From: Streptomyces alboniger
GTDB taxonomy: Bacteria > Actinomycetota > Actinomycetes > Streptomycetales > Streptomycetaceae
Assembly (NCBI RefSeq): GCF_008704395.1
Contig: NZ_CP023695.1
Span: 4,650,001-4,714,000, forward strand
DNA: 64,000 nt
Direction of reading: 5' to 3'
Below the pieces are notes generated by a model that worked only from the letters and a program-made list of their open reading frames with translations, was not told the DNA's origin and did not search any database. The position numbers and the translations under genes are program-made. Of this stretch, positions 53,236 to 61,830 are shown piece by piece; position 1 is the stretch's first letter, and every line of letters starts with the position of its first letter.

Positions 53236-54675
53236 ATGCGTAATGCGTATGGCGTGGAGAGTGTCCGGGCTGCTGAGCGCGAGGTCATGGCGCGGGGGCC
53301 CGAAGGGGCGCTGATGCGGAGGGCCGCGGCCGGGCTCGCCGCCGAGTGCGCGCAGCTGCTGGGCAAGGTGTACGGGGCCCGGATCGCGCTGCTGGTGGGC
53401 AGCGGGGACAACGGCGGCGACGCCCTGTACGCGGGGGCCAAACTGGCCGGACGCGGCGCGGGAGTCACCGCCGTGCTGCTCGCTCCGGAGCGGACCCACG
53501 CCGGTGGCCTCGCCGCGCTGCGGGCCGCCGGGGGCACGGTGGTCGACGGGAGTGAGGACAGGGCCGAGGGCGTCGTCGCGCGGGCCCGGCTCGTCGTGGA
53601 CGGGATCGTCGGCATCGGGGGCCGCGGCGGACTTCGGGAGCGTGCCGCGCGCCTCGTCGCCGCCGTCGCGGGGGACGCCCTCGTCGTTGCCGTCGACGTG
53701 CCGAGCGGCGTCGACGCCGACACGGGCGAGGTGCACGGAGAGGCGGTGCGCGCGGATGTGACGGTGACCTTCGGGGCGTACAAGCCGGGGCTGCTGATCG
53801 ATCCGGGGCGCGAGTACGCCGGTGCGGTGCGCCTGGTGGACATCGGGCTCGAACTGGCCTCGGGCGAGCGGGTCCTGGAAGCCCTCCAGTACGCCGATGT
53901 GGCGGGGCTGCTGCCTCGGCCGAGCGGGGAGAGCGACAAGTACCGGCGCGGTGTCGTCGGGGTCGTCGCGGGGTCCGCGAGGTATCCGGGCGCCGCCGTG
54001 CTCTGCGTGGCCGGGGCGCTGCGCGGGGGCGCGGGTGCCGTGCGGTACGTGGGGCCCGCCGCGGACGCCGTCATCGCGCGGTTCCCGGAGACGCTGGTGT
54101 CCGCGGGGCCGCCGTCGAAGGCGGGGCGGGTACAGGCCTGGGTCGTGGGGCCCGGCCTCGGGGACGACGGGGAGCGGCTGCGGGACGTGGTCGCCGCCGA
54201 TGTGCCCGTACTGATCGACGCGGACGGCCTGCGGCTCGCGGGGGAGCGGGAGGTGCGGGCGCGGCGCGCGCCGACGCTGCTCACGCCGCATGCCGGGGAG
54301 GCCGCCGCGCTCCTCGGGGTCTCCCGCGAGGAGGTGGAGTCGGCCCGGCTCTCCGCGGTGCGGGAACTGGCGGGGAGGTACGGCGCGACCGTGCTGCTGA
54401 AGGGGTCCACCACGCTGGTCGCCTCCGGGGAGGGGCCCGTACGCGTCAACCCCACCGGCACCCCGTGGCTCGCCACCGCGGGCAGCGGCGATGTCCTGTC
54501 GGGCCTCGCGGGTTCCCTCCTGGCGGCGGGCCTGGACGCGCGGGACGCGGGGGCGGTCGGCGCCTATTTGCACGGCCTCGCCGCGCGGCACGCGTCGAGT
54601 GGGGGGCCGGTGGCGGCCCAGGACGTGGCGGACGCGATTCCGGCCGCTTGGCGGGATGTGCGGCGGACGGACTGA
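53236..54675 (+). CDS. nnr: Bifunctional NAD(P)H-hydrate epimerase / dehydratase
   Basis: This 479-residue fusion protein repairs hydrated NAD(P)H. The N-terminal epimerase domain has GSGDNGGDALYAG; the C-terminal ribokinase-like dehydratase domain has GPGLGDD, NPTGTPWLATAGSGDVLSGL. The ATG at 53236 (MRNAYGVESVRAAE) begins exactly at the domain. CAGACT six bases earlier could be a -10 for a leaderless mRNA. Confidence 0.93.
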   Translation: MRNAYGVESVRAAEREVMARGPEGALMRRAAAGLAAECAQLLGKVYGARIALLVGSGDNGGDALYAGAKLAGRGAGVTAVLLAPERTHAGGLAALRAAGGTVVDGSEDRAEGVVARARLVVDGIVGIGGRGGLRERAARLVAAVAGDALVVAVDVPSGVDADTGEVHGEAVRADVTVTFGAYKPGLLIDPGREYAGAVRLVDIGLELASGERVLEALQYADVAGLLPRPSGESDKYRRGVVGVVAGSARYPGAAVLCVAGALRGGAGAVRYVGPAADAVIARFPETLVSAGPPSKAGRVQAWVVGPGLGDDGERLRDVVAADVPVLIDADGLRLAGEREVRARRAPTLLTPHAGEAAALLGVSREEVESARLSAVRELAGRYGATVLLKGSTTLVASGEGPVRVNPTGTPWLATAGSGDVLSGLAGSLLAAGLDARDAGAVGAYLHGLAARHASSGGPVAAQDVADAIPAAWRDVRRTD

Positions 54676-54832
54676 TCCCGGCCGGTGGCAGGCCGGGCCG
54701 TCGATGGCGGGGCTGACGGCCCGGGTGAGCCCGGGTGCGCGGCGGGGTGCTCGCCGGCGCTGGCGGCGCTGGAGGCCGGCGCCGCCCGCTAGCGGCGCCT
54801 AGGACCCGCGCCGCCGCGGGCCTCGCCTGGAA

Positions 54833-54895
54833 TGTGCCCGCCTCAGGCGGCGCCGGTCGTGCCGGAGTGTGCCCGCCTCAGGGGCGCCGGTCGTG
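54833..54895. repeat. Tandem duplication upstream of alr
   Basis: A 29-base unit (54833-54861, TGTGCCCGCCTCAGG then CGGCGCCGGTCGTG) recurs with one deleted C at 54868-54895, period 35. The nnr-alr gap (54676-54947) is otherwise GC-rich and shows only GACACT (54933-54938) as a possible -10. Confidence 0.6.
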
Positions 54896-54947
54896 GAGAG
54901 GGCCGCCGCAGCGGGGCAAGGGGCGCGCTCTGAGACACTTGTGCGCG

Positions 54948-56108
54948 ATGAACGAGACAGCACCTTTCCGTGTCCGGGCCGAGATCGACCTCGCCGCCCT
55001 CCGCGCCAACGTGCGCGCGCTGCGTGCCCATGCGCCGGACGCCGCGTTCATGGCCGTGGTGAAGGCCGACGCCTACGGCCACGGAATGGTGCCCTGTGCC
55101 AAGGCCGCCGTCCAGGCCGGGGCCGCCTGGATCGGGACCGCGACACCCGAGGAGGCCCTGGCCCTGCGCGCCGCGGGACTGCCGGGGCGGATCATGTGCT
55201 GGCTGTGGACGCCGGGCGGCCCCTGGCGCGAGGGCGTCGAGGCCGGTCTCGACATGTCGGTGAGCGCGCCGTGGGCGCTGGAAGAGGTGACGGCCGCCGC
55301 CCGGGAGGCGGGGCGCACCGCCCGTATCCAGCTCAAGGCCGACACCGGCCTCGGGCGCAACGGCTGCATGCCGGCCGACTGGCCCGAGCTGGTCGCCGCG
55401 TCCCTGCGCGCCGAGGCCGAGGGGCTCGTCCGGGTCACCGGACTCTGGTCGCACTTCGCGTGCGCCGACGAGCCGGGGCACCCGTCGATCGCCGCCCAGC
55501 TCACGGTCTTCCGCGAGATGGTGGCGTACGCCGAGGGCGAGGGGATACGGCCCGAGGTGCGGCACATCGCCAACTCCCCGGCGACCCTCACGCTCCCGGA
55601 GACCCACTTCGATCTCGTACGGCCGGGCATCGCGATGTACGGCGTCTCGCCGAGCCCCGAGGTGGGCACCCCCGAGGACTTCGGGCTGCGGCCCGTCATG
55701 ACGCTGACCGCCTCGCTCGCCCATGTGAAGCACGCTCCGGGGGGCCACGGTGTGAGTTACGGGCATCACTACGTCACCCCGGGTGCAACCACGCTCGGCC
55801 TCGTCCCCGCCGGGTACGGCGACGGCATTCCGCGGCACGCCTCCGGCACGGCCCCGGTCCTCGTCGACGGCAAGTGGCGTACGGTCGCGGGCCGGGTGGC
55901 GATGGACCAGTTCGTGGTCGACCTCGGCGGCGACGAGCCCGAAGTGGGCGCCGAGGCGGTGCTGTTCGGGCCCGGCGACCGCGGCGAGCCGACCGCCGAG
56001 GACTGGGCGCAGGCCGCGGGCACCATCGCGTACGAGATCGTCACCCGCATCGGATCGCGTGTCCCGCGCGTCTACGTGAATGAGCGGCCCGGCATCGGAG
56101 AGATGTGA
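54948..56108 (+). CDS. alr: Alanine racemase
   Basis: This 386-residue PLP enzyme makes D-alanine for peptidoglycan. The PLP lysine lies in VVKADAYGHG, the second catalytic Tyr in GVSYGHHYV, and RPGIAMYGV and VAMDQFVVDLG are family segments. The ATG at 54948 (MNETAPFRVRAEIDL) is chosen by conservation and by GACACT at -10 distance; no clear ribosome-binding site is visible. Confidence 0.94.
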   Translation: MNETAPFRVRAEIDLAALRANVRALRAHAPDAAFMAVVKADAYGHGMVPCAKAAVQAGAAWIGTATPEEALALRAAGLPGRIMCWLWTPGGPWREGVEAGLDMSVSAPWALEEVTAAAREAGRTARIQLKADTGLGRNGCMPADWPELVAASLRAEAEGLVRVTGLWSHFACADEPGHPSIAAQLTVFREMVAYAEGEGIRPEVRHIANSPATLTLPETHFDLVRPGIAMYGVSPSPEVGTPEDFGLRPVMTLTASLAHVKHAPGGHGVSYGHHYVTPGATTLGLVPAGYGDGIPRHASGTAPVLVDGKWRTVAGRVAMDQFVVDLGGDEPEVGAEAVLFGPGDRGEPTAEDWAQAAGTIAYEIVTRIGSRVPRVYVNERPGIGEM

Positions 56109-56141
56109 ACGAGCAGTCCGACCACTGACGAGGAGCGGCAC

Positions 56142-57356
56142 GTGAGCGAGAGCAGCACGGGGGCTGCCGCGGCGGAAGCGGTGACGGAGGCCGCCGCCGC
56201 GGCGGGGAACTGGCGCCGGGCCGGGGTGGCCGGCGCCGCGCTCGGTGTGATCGCCGCGGGCGCGGCCGCGGGGGTCGCCATCGAGCGGCTCACCGTGGGG
56301 CGCGGCATGCGCAAGAAGGCCCGCCTCGCACTGGACGCCGCCGGGCCGTACGGCTCGCTGCGCGGCATGCCCGGCACGGCGTACGCGGACGACGGCACCG
56401 AACTCTCGTACGAGGTCGAGGAGGTCGAGACGGACGGCGAGCAGGCCGCGCGCAGGCGCCGTCTCTTCGGGCGCCGCGCCCCCGCGCCCGTCACGGTCGT
56501 CTTCAGCCACGGCTACTGCCTGAGCCAGGACTCCTGGCACTTCCAGCGGGCCGCCCTGCGCGGCGCGGTCCGCGCGGTCTACTGGGACCAGCGCAGCCAC
56601 GCCCGCTCCGGGCGGGGCGTCGACCAGGCGGAGCGCGATGTGCCGGTCTCCATCGACCAGTTGGGGCGCGACCTGAGGGCCGTCATCGACGCGGCCGCGC
56701 CCGAGGGGCCGCTCGTCCTCGTCGGGCACTCCATGGGCGGCATGACGACGATGGCCCTCGCCGACCAGTTCCCCGAACTGATCCGCGAGCGCGTCGTGGG
56801 CGTCGCCCTCGTCGGTACGTCGTCGGGGAAGCTCGGTCAGGTGAACTTCGGGCTCCCGGTGGCCGGGATGAACGCGGTCCGGCGGGTGCTGCCCGGCGTA
56901 CTGCGGACGCTCGGCTCGCAGGCCGAGCTGGTGGAGCGGGGGCGGCGGGCCACCGCCGACCTCTTCGCCGGGATCATCAAGCGCTACTCGTTCTCCAGCA
57001 GGGACGTGGACCCGGCGATCGCGCGGTTCGCGGAGCGGATGATCGAGTCGACGCCGATCGACGTGGTCGCGGAGTTCTACCCGGCGTTCGCCGAGCACGA
57101 CAAGGCGGCGGCGCTCGAACGCTTCGCAGGGCTGCCGGTGCTGGTGCTCGCGGGGGAGAAGGACCTGGTCACGCCGAGCGAGCACAGCGAGGCGATCGCG
57201 GCGCTGCTGCCGGACGCCGAGCTGGTCCTGGTCCCGGACGCGGGGCACCTGGTCATGCTGGAGCACCCCGACGCGGTCACGGACCGGATCGCGGAGCTGC
57301 TGGCCAGGGCGGGCGCCGGGCGGGCGGCAGCCGATGCGGGGTCGTCCAGCGGCTAA
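56142..57356 (+). CDS. Alpha/beta hydrolase
   Basis: The protein has 404 residues. One N-terminal membrane-like helix (AGVAGAALGVIAAGAAAGVAI) is followed by an alpha/beta-hydrolase fold with oxyanion segment SHGYCLSQDSW, nucleophile GHSMGG (Ser197), an acid in GEKDLVTP and His369 in DAGHLV. The substrate is unknown. It lies between alr and tsaE with short gaps, and its stop codon is part of the tsaE -10. GTG start with GAGGAGCGGCAC upstream. Confidence 0.88.
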   Translation: MSESSTGAAAAEAVTEAAAAAGNWRRAGVAGAALGVIAAGAAAGVAIERLTVGRGMRKKARLALDAAGPYGSLRGMPGTAYADDGTELSYEVEEVETDGEQAARRRRLFGRRAPAPVTVVFSHGYCLSQDSWHFQRAALRGAVRAVYWDQRSHARSGRGVDQAERDVPVSIDQLGRDLRAVIDAAAPEGPLVLVGHSMGGMTTMALADQFPELIRERVVGVALVGTSSGKLGQVNFGLPVAGMNAVRRVLPGVLRTLGSQAELVERGRRATADLFAGIIKRYSFSSRDVDPAIARFAERMIESTPIDVVAEFYPAFAEHDKAAALERFAGLPVLVLAGEKDLVTPSEHSEAIAALLPDAELVLVPDAGHLVMLEHPDAVTDRIAELLARAGAGRAAADAGSSSG

Positions 57357-57366
57357 CGTGGACGGT

Positions 57367-57879
57367 ATGGAAGCACCGCACCACCAGGCCCCCGCCAACG
57401 TACTCAAGATCACCGTCAACTCCCCCGAACAGATGGGCGAGTTGGGCCGCCGCCTGGCGAAACTCCTGCGCCCCGGCGACCTCGTCATGCTCACCGGCGA
57501 GCTGGGCGCCGGCAAGACGACGCTGACCCGCGGCCTCGGTGACGGCCTCGGCGTACGCGGCGCCGTCACCTCCCCGACCTTCGTCATCGCCCGCGTCCAC
57601 CCGCCGCTCGGCCAGGGTCCCGCGCTGGTGCACGTCGACGCGTACCGCCTGGGCGGCGGGCTCGACGAGATGGAGGACCTGGACCTCGACGTCTCGCTGC
57701 CCGAGTCGGTGGTCGTCGTCGAGTGGGGCGACGGCAAGGTCGAGGAGCTGTCGGACGACCGGCTGCACGTCGTCATCGACCGCGCCGTCGGCGACACGAC
57801 GGACGAGGTGCGCGAGGTGACGCTGGCCGGGCTCGGCGAGCGCTGGTCGGGCGCGGACCTGGCGTCGCTCGCGGCCTAG
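57367..57879 (+). CDS. tsaE: tRNA t6A synthesis ATPase TsaE
   Basis: This 170-residue P-loop ATPase has GELGAGKT at residues 44-51 and later HVDAYRLGG and VVVVEWGD. It works with TsaB and TsaD to make N6-threonylcarbamoyladenosine at tRNA position 37. The ATG at 57367 is 7 bases after TAACGT (57354-57359), pointing to a leaderless mRNA; that -10 overlaps the upstream stop codon. Confidence 0.93.
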   Translation: MEAPHHQAPANVLKITVNSPEQMGELGRRLAKLLRPGDLVMLTGELGAGKTTLTRGLGDGLGVRGAVTSPTFVIARVHPPLGQGPALVHVDAYRLGGGLDEMEDLDLDVSLPESVVVVEWGDGKVEELSDDRLHVVIDRAVGDTTDEVREVTLAGLGERWSGADLASLAA

Positions 57880-57961
57880 GGCGTTCCGCCGAAGGTTCCG
57901 ACAAGTCGTCGGCAAATTCTTGCGTTGCGCACGCCGCGCGTGGTCACATGGGTACAGGTCC

Positions 57962-57981
57962 TGGTTAGGTCTACCTAACCA
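57962..57981. promoter_or_regulatory. 20-bp palindrome, putative operator
   Basis: TGGTTAGGT-CT-ACCTAACCA has perfect 9-bp arms with a 2-bp centre, 30 bases before the small ORF at 58012. The half-sites resemble those of iron-box (DtxR/IdeR) sites, but the spacing differs. It is probably a dimeric repressor site. Confidence 0.6.
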
Positions 57982-58011
57982 CGTCTGTCCCCGGGAGCCC
58001 AGGAGGCATCC

Positions 58012-58218
58012 ATGCCGGCTTCAGAACGTGACGCACAGCCGCAGCCGCACGCGCATGCGCACGGGCGGCCGGGACCTTCGGCCGTCTCGGGCCTCTCGCA
58101 TCTGTCGATGAGCGATCTGCTCGCGTCGTGCGCCGCGGCGACCGCGGTCTCCACCCCGCCCAGGGACCCGGCACCCGCCGGGAAGAGGCCTACGGAACGA
58201 CGACGACCTTCTTGCTGA
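58012..58218 (+). CDS. Small His/Cys-containing protein of unknown function
   Basis: The protein has 68 residues. AGGAGG (58000-58005) six bases before the ATG is the best ribosome-binding site in the neighbourhood, so translation is likely. The N-terminus has an alternating His stretch (QPQPHAHAHGR), then a short helix-like LSHLSMSDLLASCAAATAVSTPP with one Cys, and a basic tail ending in Cys. No signal peptide or known domain is seen. The 3' end overlaps the convergent gene by 29 bases. It could be a metal-handling peptide or a precursor peptide; nothing proves either. Confidence 0.55.
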   Translation: MPASERDAQPQPHAHAHGRPGPSAVSGLSHLSMSDLLASCAAATAVSTPPRDPAPAGKRPTERRRPSC

Positions 58219-58735
58219 TCGTCGCGAACTCCCACATCGCGTTGCCGTGCGCGCGCGACTCGCGGATGCCGCCGGTCTTCTTCGCCGGGTCCGGCTTCGG
58301 CGTCGAGCCGTCGACCGCCGCGCTGAAGCCGATGGTGATCCCGTCGACGGTCGTGAACCGCACGACGTGCTCGATCGGCACACCGTCCGTTCCGGTGACG
58401 GTCCCGGAGCGCGAGGTGACTGCGTACGTGCCCGGCGCCGGGTCCACCGAACCCGGCGTGACCTTGAACGTGATCCGCGGCTTCCCGGACGCCTCGACCA
58501 GCCAGACCCGGTCCTCGCCCACGGAGTACACGACCCGCTCGCCCGCGCCGGACTCGGCCGGCACCGCCATCGGGTCGGCCCTGTCCTTGGGGGAGCGGGA
58601 GGCGGTGGCGCCCGCGGACTTCTCCGGCTTGGCCGGGTCCGGCGCGTTGGCCGAAGCCTGATAGGCGAGGAAGCCGACCGCGGCGAGCGCGGCCGCGGTG
58701 AGCCCGGCCACGAATCCCGAGCTGCTCCTTGACAC
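58190..58735 (-). CDS. Secreted or anchored protein, weakly L,D-transpeptidase-like without catalytic Cys
   Basis: The protein has 181 residues from the GTG at 58735, with GGGAG upstream. A signal-anchor helix (GLTAAALAAVGFLAYQ) is followed by a Lys/Pro/Ala linker and a beta-rich domain. The end, GGIRESRAHGNAMWEF...KKVVVVP, aligns by eye with the end of the YkuD fold, where active enzymes have SHGCxR. The Cys position is Gly here. It may be an inactive relative or unrelated. An upstream ATG would add a basic N-terminus. Confidence 0.6.
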   Translation of the reverse strand: MSRSSSGFVAGLTAAALAAVGFLAYQASANAPDPAKPEKSAGATASRSPKDRADPMAVPAESGAGERVVYSVGEDRVWLVEASGKPRITFKVTPGSVDPAPGTYAVTSRSGTVTGTDGVPIEHVVRFTTVDGITIGFSAAVDGSTPKPDPAKKTGGIRESRAHGNAMWEFATISKKVVVVP

Positions 58736-58846
58736 CTTGCGCTCCCACCTCTTCGTACGGCGTACGGATACGGAGCGACGGTAGCAGCAGGCACCGCTCA
58801 TCCCGGGGCGGCCGTGCGCCGTGCGCCGGAGCCGTAGGCTGTTCGC

Positions 58847-59503
58847 GTGCTCTTGCTCGCTCTTGATACCGCAACGCCCGCCGTCACCGTCGCCCTCCAC
58901 GACGGCTCCTCCGTCGTGGCGGAGTCGAGCCAGGTGGACGCCCGGCGCCATGGGGAACTGCTGCTTCCGGCCGTCGACCGCGTGCTCGCCGACGCCGGCC
59001 TGAGACTCGACGCCGTCACCGCCGTCGTCGCCGGTGTGGGCCCCGGCCCCTACACCGGGCTGCGCGTCGGCCTGATGACCGCCGAGACGTTCGGCCTCGC
59101 CCTCGGCATCCCCGTCTACGGGCTCTGCACGCTGGACGGCCTCGCCTACGCCTCCGGCATCGAGTCCGGCCCCTTCGTGGTGGCCACCGACGCCCGGCGC
59201 AAGGAGGTCTACTGGGCGCGCTACCAGGACGTGCGTACGCGCGTCAGCGAGCCCGCGGTCGACCGGCCCGCGGACATCGCCGCCGACGTCGAGGGCCTGC
59301 CCGCCGTCGGCGCGGGCGCGCTGCTCTACCCCGACACCTTCCCCGACGCCCGCGCCCCCGAGCACGTCTCGGCGGCGGCGCTCGCGTCCCTGGCCGCCGA
59401 GAAGCTCGCCGCGGGCGAGGCGCTCCTTGAGCCCCGGCCGCTGTACCTGCGCCGCCCCGACGCGCAGGTGCCGAAGAACTACAAGGTGGTCACCCCGAAG
59501 TGA
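58847..59503 (+). CDS. tsaB: tRNA t6A synthesis protein TsaB
   Basis: This 218-residue ASKHA-fold partner of TsaD (LALDTATPAVTVAL, GVGPGPYTGLRVGL) scaffolds the complex. GTG start 6 bases after TAGGCT (58835-58840), so leaderless mRNA is likely. Its stop overlaps the rimI start (GTGA). Confidence 0.93.
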   Translation: MLLLALDTATPAVTVALHDGSSVVAESSQVDARRHGELLLPAVDRVLADAGLRLDAVTAVVAGVGPGPYTGLRVGLMTAETFGLALGIPVYGLCTLDGLAYASGIESGPFVVATDARRKEVYWARYQDVRTRVSEPAVDRPADIAADVEGLPAVGAGALLYPDTFPDARAPEHVSAAALASLAAEKLAAGEALLEPRPLYLRRPDAQVPKNYKVVTPK

Positions 59504-60039
59504 CCGATGTGACCGATGCGACCGAGGCGACCGCGGCCGCCGTGCTGCGCGAGATGCGCTGGTGGGACATCGACGCGGTGTTCGCCCTGGAGAAGGAGCT
59601 GTTCCCGGACGACGCCTGGTCGCGTGGCATGTTCTGGTCCGAGCTGGCCCACGCGCGCGGGCCGCTGGCCACCCGCCGCTATGTGGTGGCCATGGACGGC
59701 GACCGCCTGGTCGGTTACGCGGGGCTCGCCGCCTCCGGAGACCTTGCCGACGTCCAGACCATCGCCGTCGCCCGCGACCACTGGGGCACCGGGCTCGGCG
59801 CCCGGCTGCTCACCGACCTGCTCCAGGCCGCGACCGCCTTCGAGTGCCCCGAGGTCATGCTCGAAGTACGGGTCGACAACACCCGGGCCCAGAAGCTGTA
59901 CGAGCGTTTCGGCTTCGAGCCCATCGGCTTCAGGCGCGGCTACTACCAGCCCGGCAATGTGGACGCCCTGGTCATGCGCCGTACCGATCCCTCCACCTCC
60001 GCTCCGACTGGCGTACAAGGAACCGAGATTCATGGCTGA
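59500..60039 (+). CDS. rimI: Ribosomal-protein-alanine N-acetyltransferase RimI
   Basis: This 179-residue GNAT-fold acetyltransferase has the acetyl-CoA loop [14 protein letters not shown] and the C-terminal [26 protein letters not shown]. RimI acetylates the N-terminus of S18. It overlaps tsaB by 4 bases and tsaD by 8, so the three are translated together. Confidence 0.92.
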   Translation: MTDVTDATEATAAAVLREMRWWDIDAVFALEKELFPDDAWSRGMFWSELAHARGPLATRRYVVAMDGDRLVGYAGLAASGDLADVQTIAVARDHWGTGLGARLLTDLLQAATAFECPEVMLEVRVDNTRAQKLYERFGFEPIGFRRGYYQPGNVDALVMRRTDPSTSAPTGVQGTEIHG

Positions 60040-61150
60040 CTCGCGCGACGAACCCCTCGTCCTCGGCATCGAGACCTCCTGCGACGAGACCGGCGTCGGC
60101 ATCGTCCGCGGCACCACCCTGCTCGCCGACGCCGTCGCCTCCAGCGTCGACGAGCACGCCCGCTTCGGCGGCGTCGTGCCCGAGGTCGCCTCCCGCGCGC
60201 ACCTCGAAGCGATGGTGCCGACCATCGACCGCGCCCTGAAGGAAGCGGGGGTGAGCGCGAAGGACCTCGACGGCATCGCGGTGACCGCCGGGCCCGGGCT
60301 CGCGGGCGCGCTGCTCGTCGGCGTCTCGGCCGCGAAGGCGTACGCGTACGCGCTCGGCAAGCCGCTCTACGGCGTCAACCACCTCGCCTCGCACATCTGT
60401 GTGGACCAGCTGGAGCACGGGCCGCTGCCCGAGCCGACCATGGCGCTCCTGGTCTCCGGCGGCCACTCCTCGCTGCTGCTGTCCGCCGACATCACCTCGG
60501 ACGTACGTCCGCTCGGCTCGACCATCGACGACGCGGCGGGCGAGGCCTTCGACAAGATCGCGCGGGTGCTGAACCTCGGCTTCCCCGGCGGCCCCGTCAT
60601 CGACCGGTACGCGCGCGAGGGCGACCCGGAGGCGATCGCGTTCCCGCGCGGTCTGACCGGCCCGCGCGACCCGGCCTACGACTTCTCCTTCTCCGGGCTC
60701 AAGACGTCCGTCGCCCGCTGGATCGAGGCCAAGCGGGCCGCGGGCGAGGAGGTGCCGGTGCGGGACGTGTCGGCGTCCTTCCAGGAGGCGGTCGTCGACG
60801 TGCTGACCCGCAAGGCGGTCCGCGCGTGCAAGGACGAGGGCGTCGACCACCTCATGATCGGCGGTGGCGTGGCCGCCAACTCGCGGCTCCGCGCTCTCGC
60901 GCAGGAGCGCTGCGAGAAGGCCGGGATCCGCCTTCGAGTGCCGCGTCCGAAGCTGTGCACGGACAACGGCGCGATGGTCGCGGCCCTCGGCGCGGAGATG
61001 GTGGCGCGCAACCGCTCGGCCTCGTCCTGGGACCTGTCGGCGGACTCGTCGCTGCCGGTGACGGAACCGCACGTGCCGGGCCACGGTCACGGCCACACGC
61101 ACGACCACGACCATGTGCACGAGGTCAGCAAGGGGAACCTGTACTCGTGA
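60032..61150 (+). CDS. tsaD: tRNA N6-adenosine threonylcarbamoyltransferase TsaD
   Basis: This 372-residue catalytic subunit of t6A synthesis has iron-binding NHLASH, the nucleotide loop [10 protein letters not shown] and [12 protein letters not shown]. After the core comes an unusual His-rich tail ([17 protein letters not shown]) with seven His in about 15 residues. The ATG at 60032 lies inside the end of rimI, with AAGGAA upstream. Its stop overlaps the next GTG. Confidence 0.95.
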   Translation: MADSRDEPLVLGIETSCDETGVGIVRGTTLLADAVASSVDEHARFGGVVPEVASRAHLEAMVPTIDRALKEAGVSAKDLDGIAVTAGPGLAGALLVGVSAAKAYAYALGKPLYGVNHLASHICVDQLEHGPLPEPTMALLVSGGHSSLLLSADITSDVRPLGSTIDDAAGEAFDKIARVLNLGFPGGPVIDRYAREGDPEAIAFPRGLTGPRDPAYDFSFSGLKTSVARWIEAKRAAGEEVPVRDVSASFQEAVVDVLTRKAVRACKDEGVDHLMIGGGVAANSRLRALAQERCEKAGIRLRVPRPKLCTDNGAMVAALGAEMVARNRSASSWDLSADSSLPVTEPHVPGHGHGHTHDHDHVHEVSKGNLYS

Positions 61151-61449
61151 CCGTCGCGCTGATGTGGGAGGCCCGTGCCGTCGAGGGGCGCGGCGCGGAA
61201 CTGCTCGCGTGGGCGCGGGAGCGGGCCCGCGAGCTGGCCGACGGGCCGACCGGTGGGGGAGTCGGCGGGCCGGTGCGCCGGGAGTGCTTCCGGGCGCCGC
61301 AGGACCGGGTCCTGGTCATCACCTGGTGGGACGCCGCGTTCGACGCCGAGCTTCCGGAGCTGCCGGAGCCCGCGGCGGAGCTGGTGACGCGGGCGGTGCA
61401 CCGCTGGCGGTTCGAGTCGGTCGAGTCGGTCGCGGCGTCGGCCGGATAG
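61147..61449 (+). CDS. Conserved small protein, possible ABM-like ferredoxin fold
   Basis: This 100-residue protein is coupled to tsaD by a GTGA overlap. [39 protein letters not shown] and a C-terminal [11 protein letters not shown] suggest a small alpha/beta fold like the dimeric antibiotic-biosynthesis-monooxygenase family, but that is a visual resemblance only. Confidence 0.6.
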   Translation: MTVALMWEARAVEGRGAELLAWARERARELADGPTGGGVGGPVRRECFRAPQDRVLVITWWDAAFDAELPELPEPAAELVTRAVHRWRFESVESVAASAG

Positions 61450-61519
61450 CTCCGGTCCTGCCACGGCCGTTCCGGCAGCATGCCGCGGTGCTCCTGGTAC
61501 CGGGACGTTCGCGACGCCG

Positions 61520-61830
61520 CCTCACCCGTGGTGTGCCGGTCGCCGCCAGTTCCGGCACATCCGGCTCCAGGAGGCACTCGCGGGGGATCCCGCGTACGCC
61601 GCCGTGGCGGCCGGCGCCACCGCCCGTGCACTGAGCGGCCGCGAGGACGAGAGCGAGGCGGTGTTCGCGGCGCCGCGCAGGACACCGATGTCTTCGTGTG
61701 GGCGGACCGCGGCGACGGCAGGTACGCGCTCGTCCGGCACGAACTCCCGGCCGGGGCCCCGGCCTCGCCCAGTGGTGCTGGATCACGTCGCCGGAGTCCA
61801 GGGTCCGGAACCGCCGCGAGCCGCTGTGAT
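61520..61830 (+). pseudogene. Decayed gene with two frameshifts
   Basis: Plausible protein segments lie in alternating frames: CAGRRQFRHIRLQEALAGDP then ATARALSGREDESEAVFA (through about 61668), next AQDTDVFVWADRGDGRYALVRHELPAG (61675-61755), then VLDHVAGVQGPEP back in the first frame (from 61775). Joined they read as one protein of about 100 residues. No family is recognised. Sequencing errors are an alternative explanation. Confidence 0.45.

Noticed and set aside
54843..57797. A 984-codon minus-strand open frame opposite alr and the hydrolase
   Set aside because: It is antisense to conserved enzymes with intact active sites, and its composition is typical of a GC-rich shadow frame.
57962..57981. 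Iron box for DmdR1/IdeR
   Set aside because: TTAGG and CCTAA half-sites are present, but they are 4 bases apart rather than the 9 of the 19-bp consensus, so iron control is not claimed.
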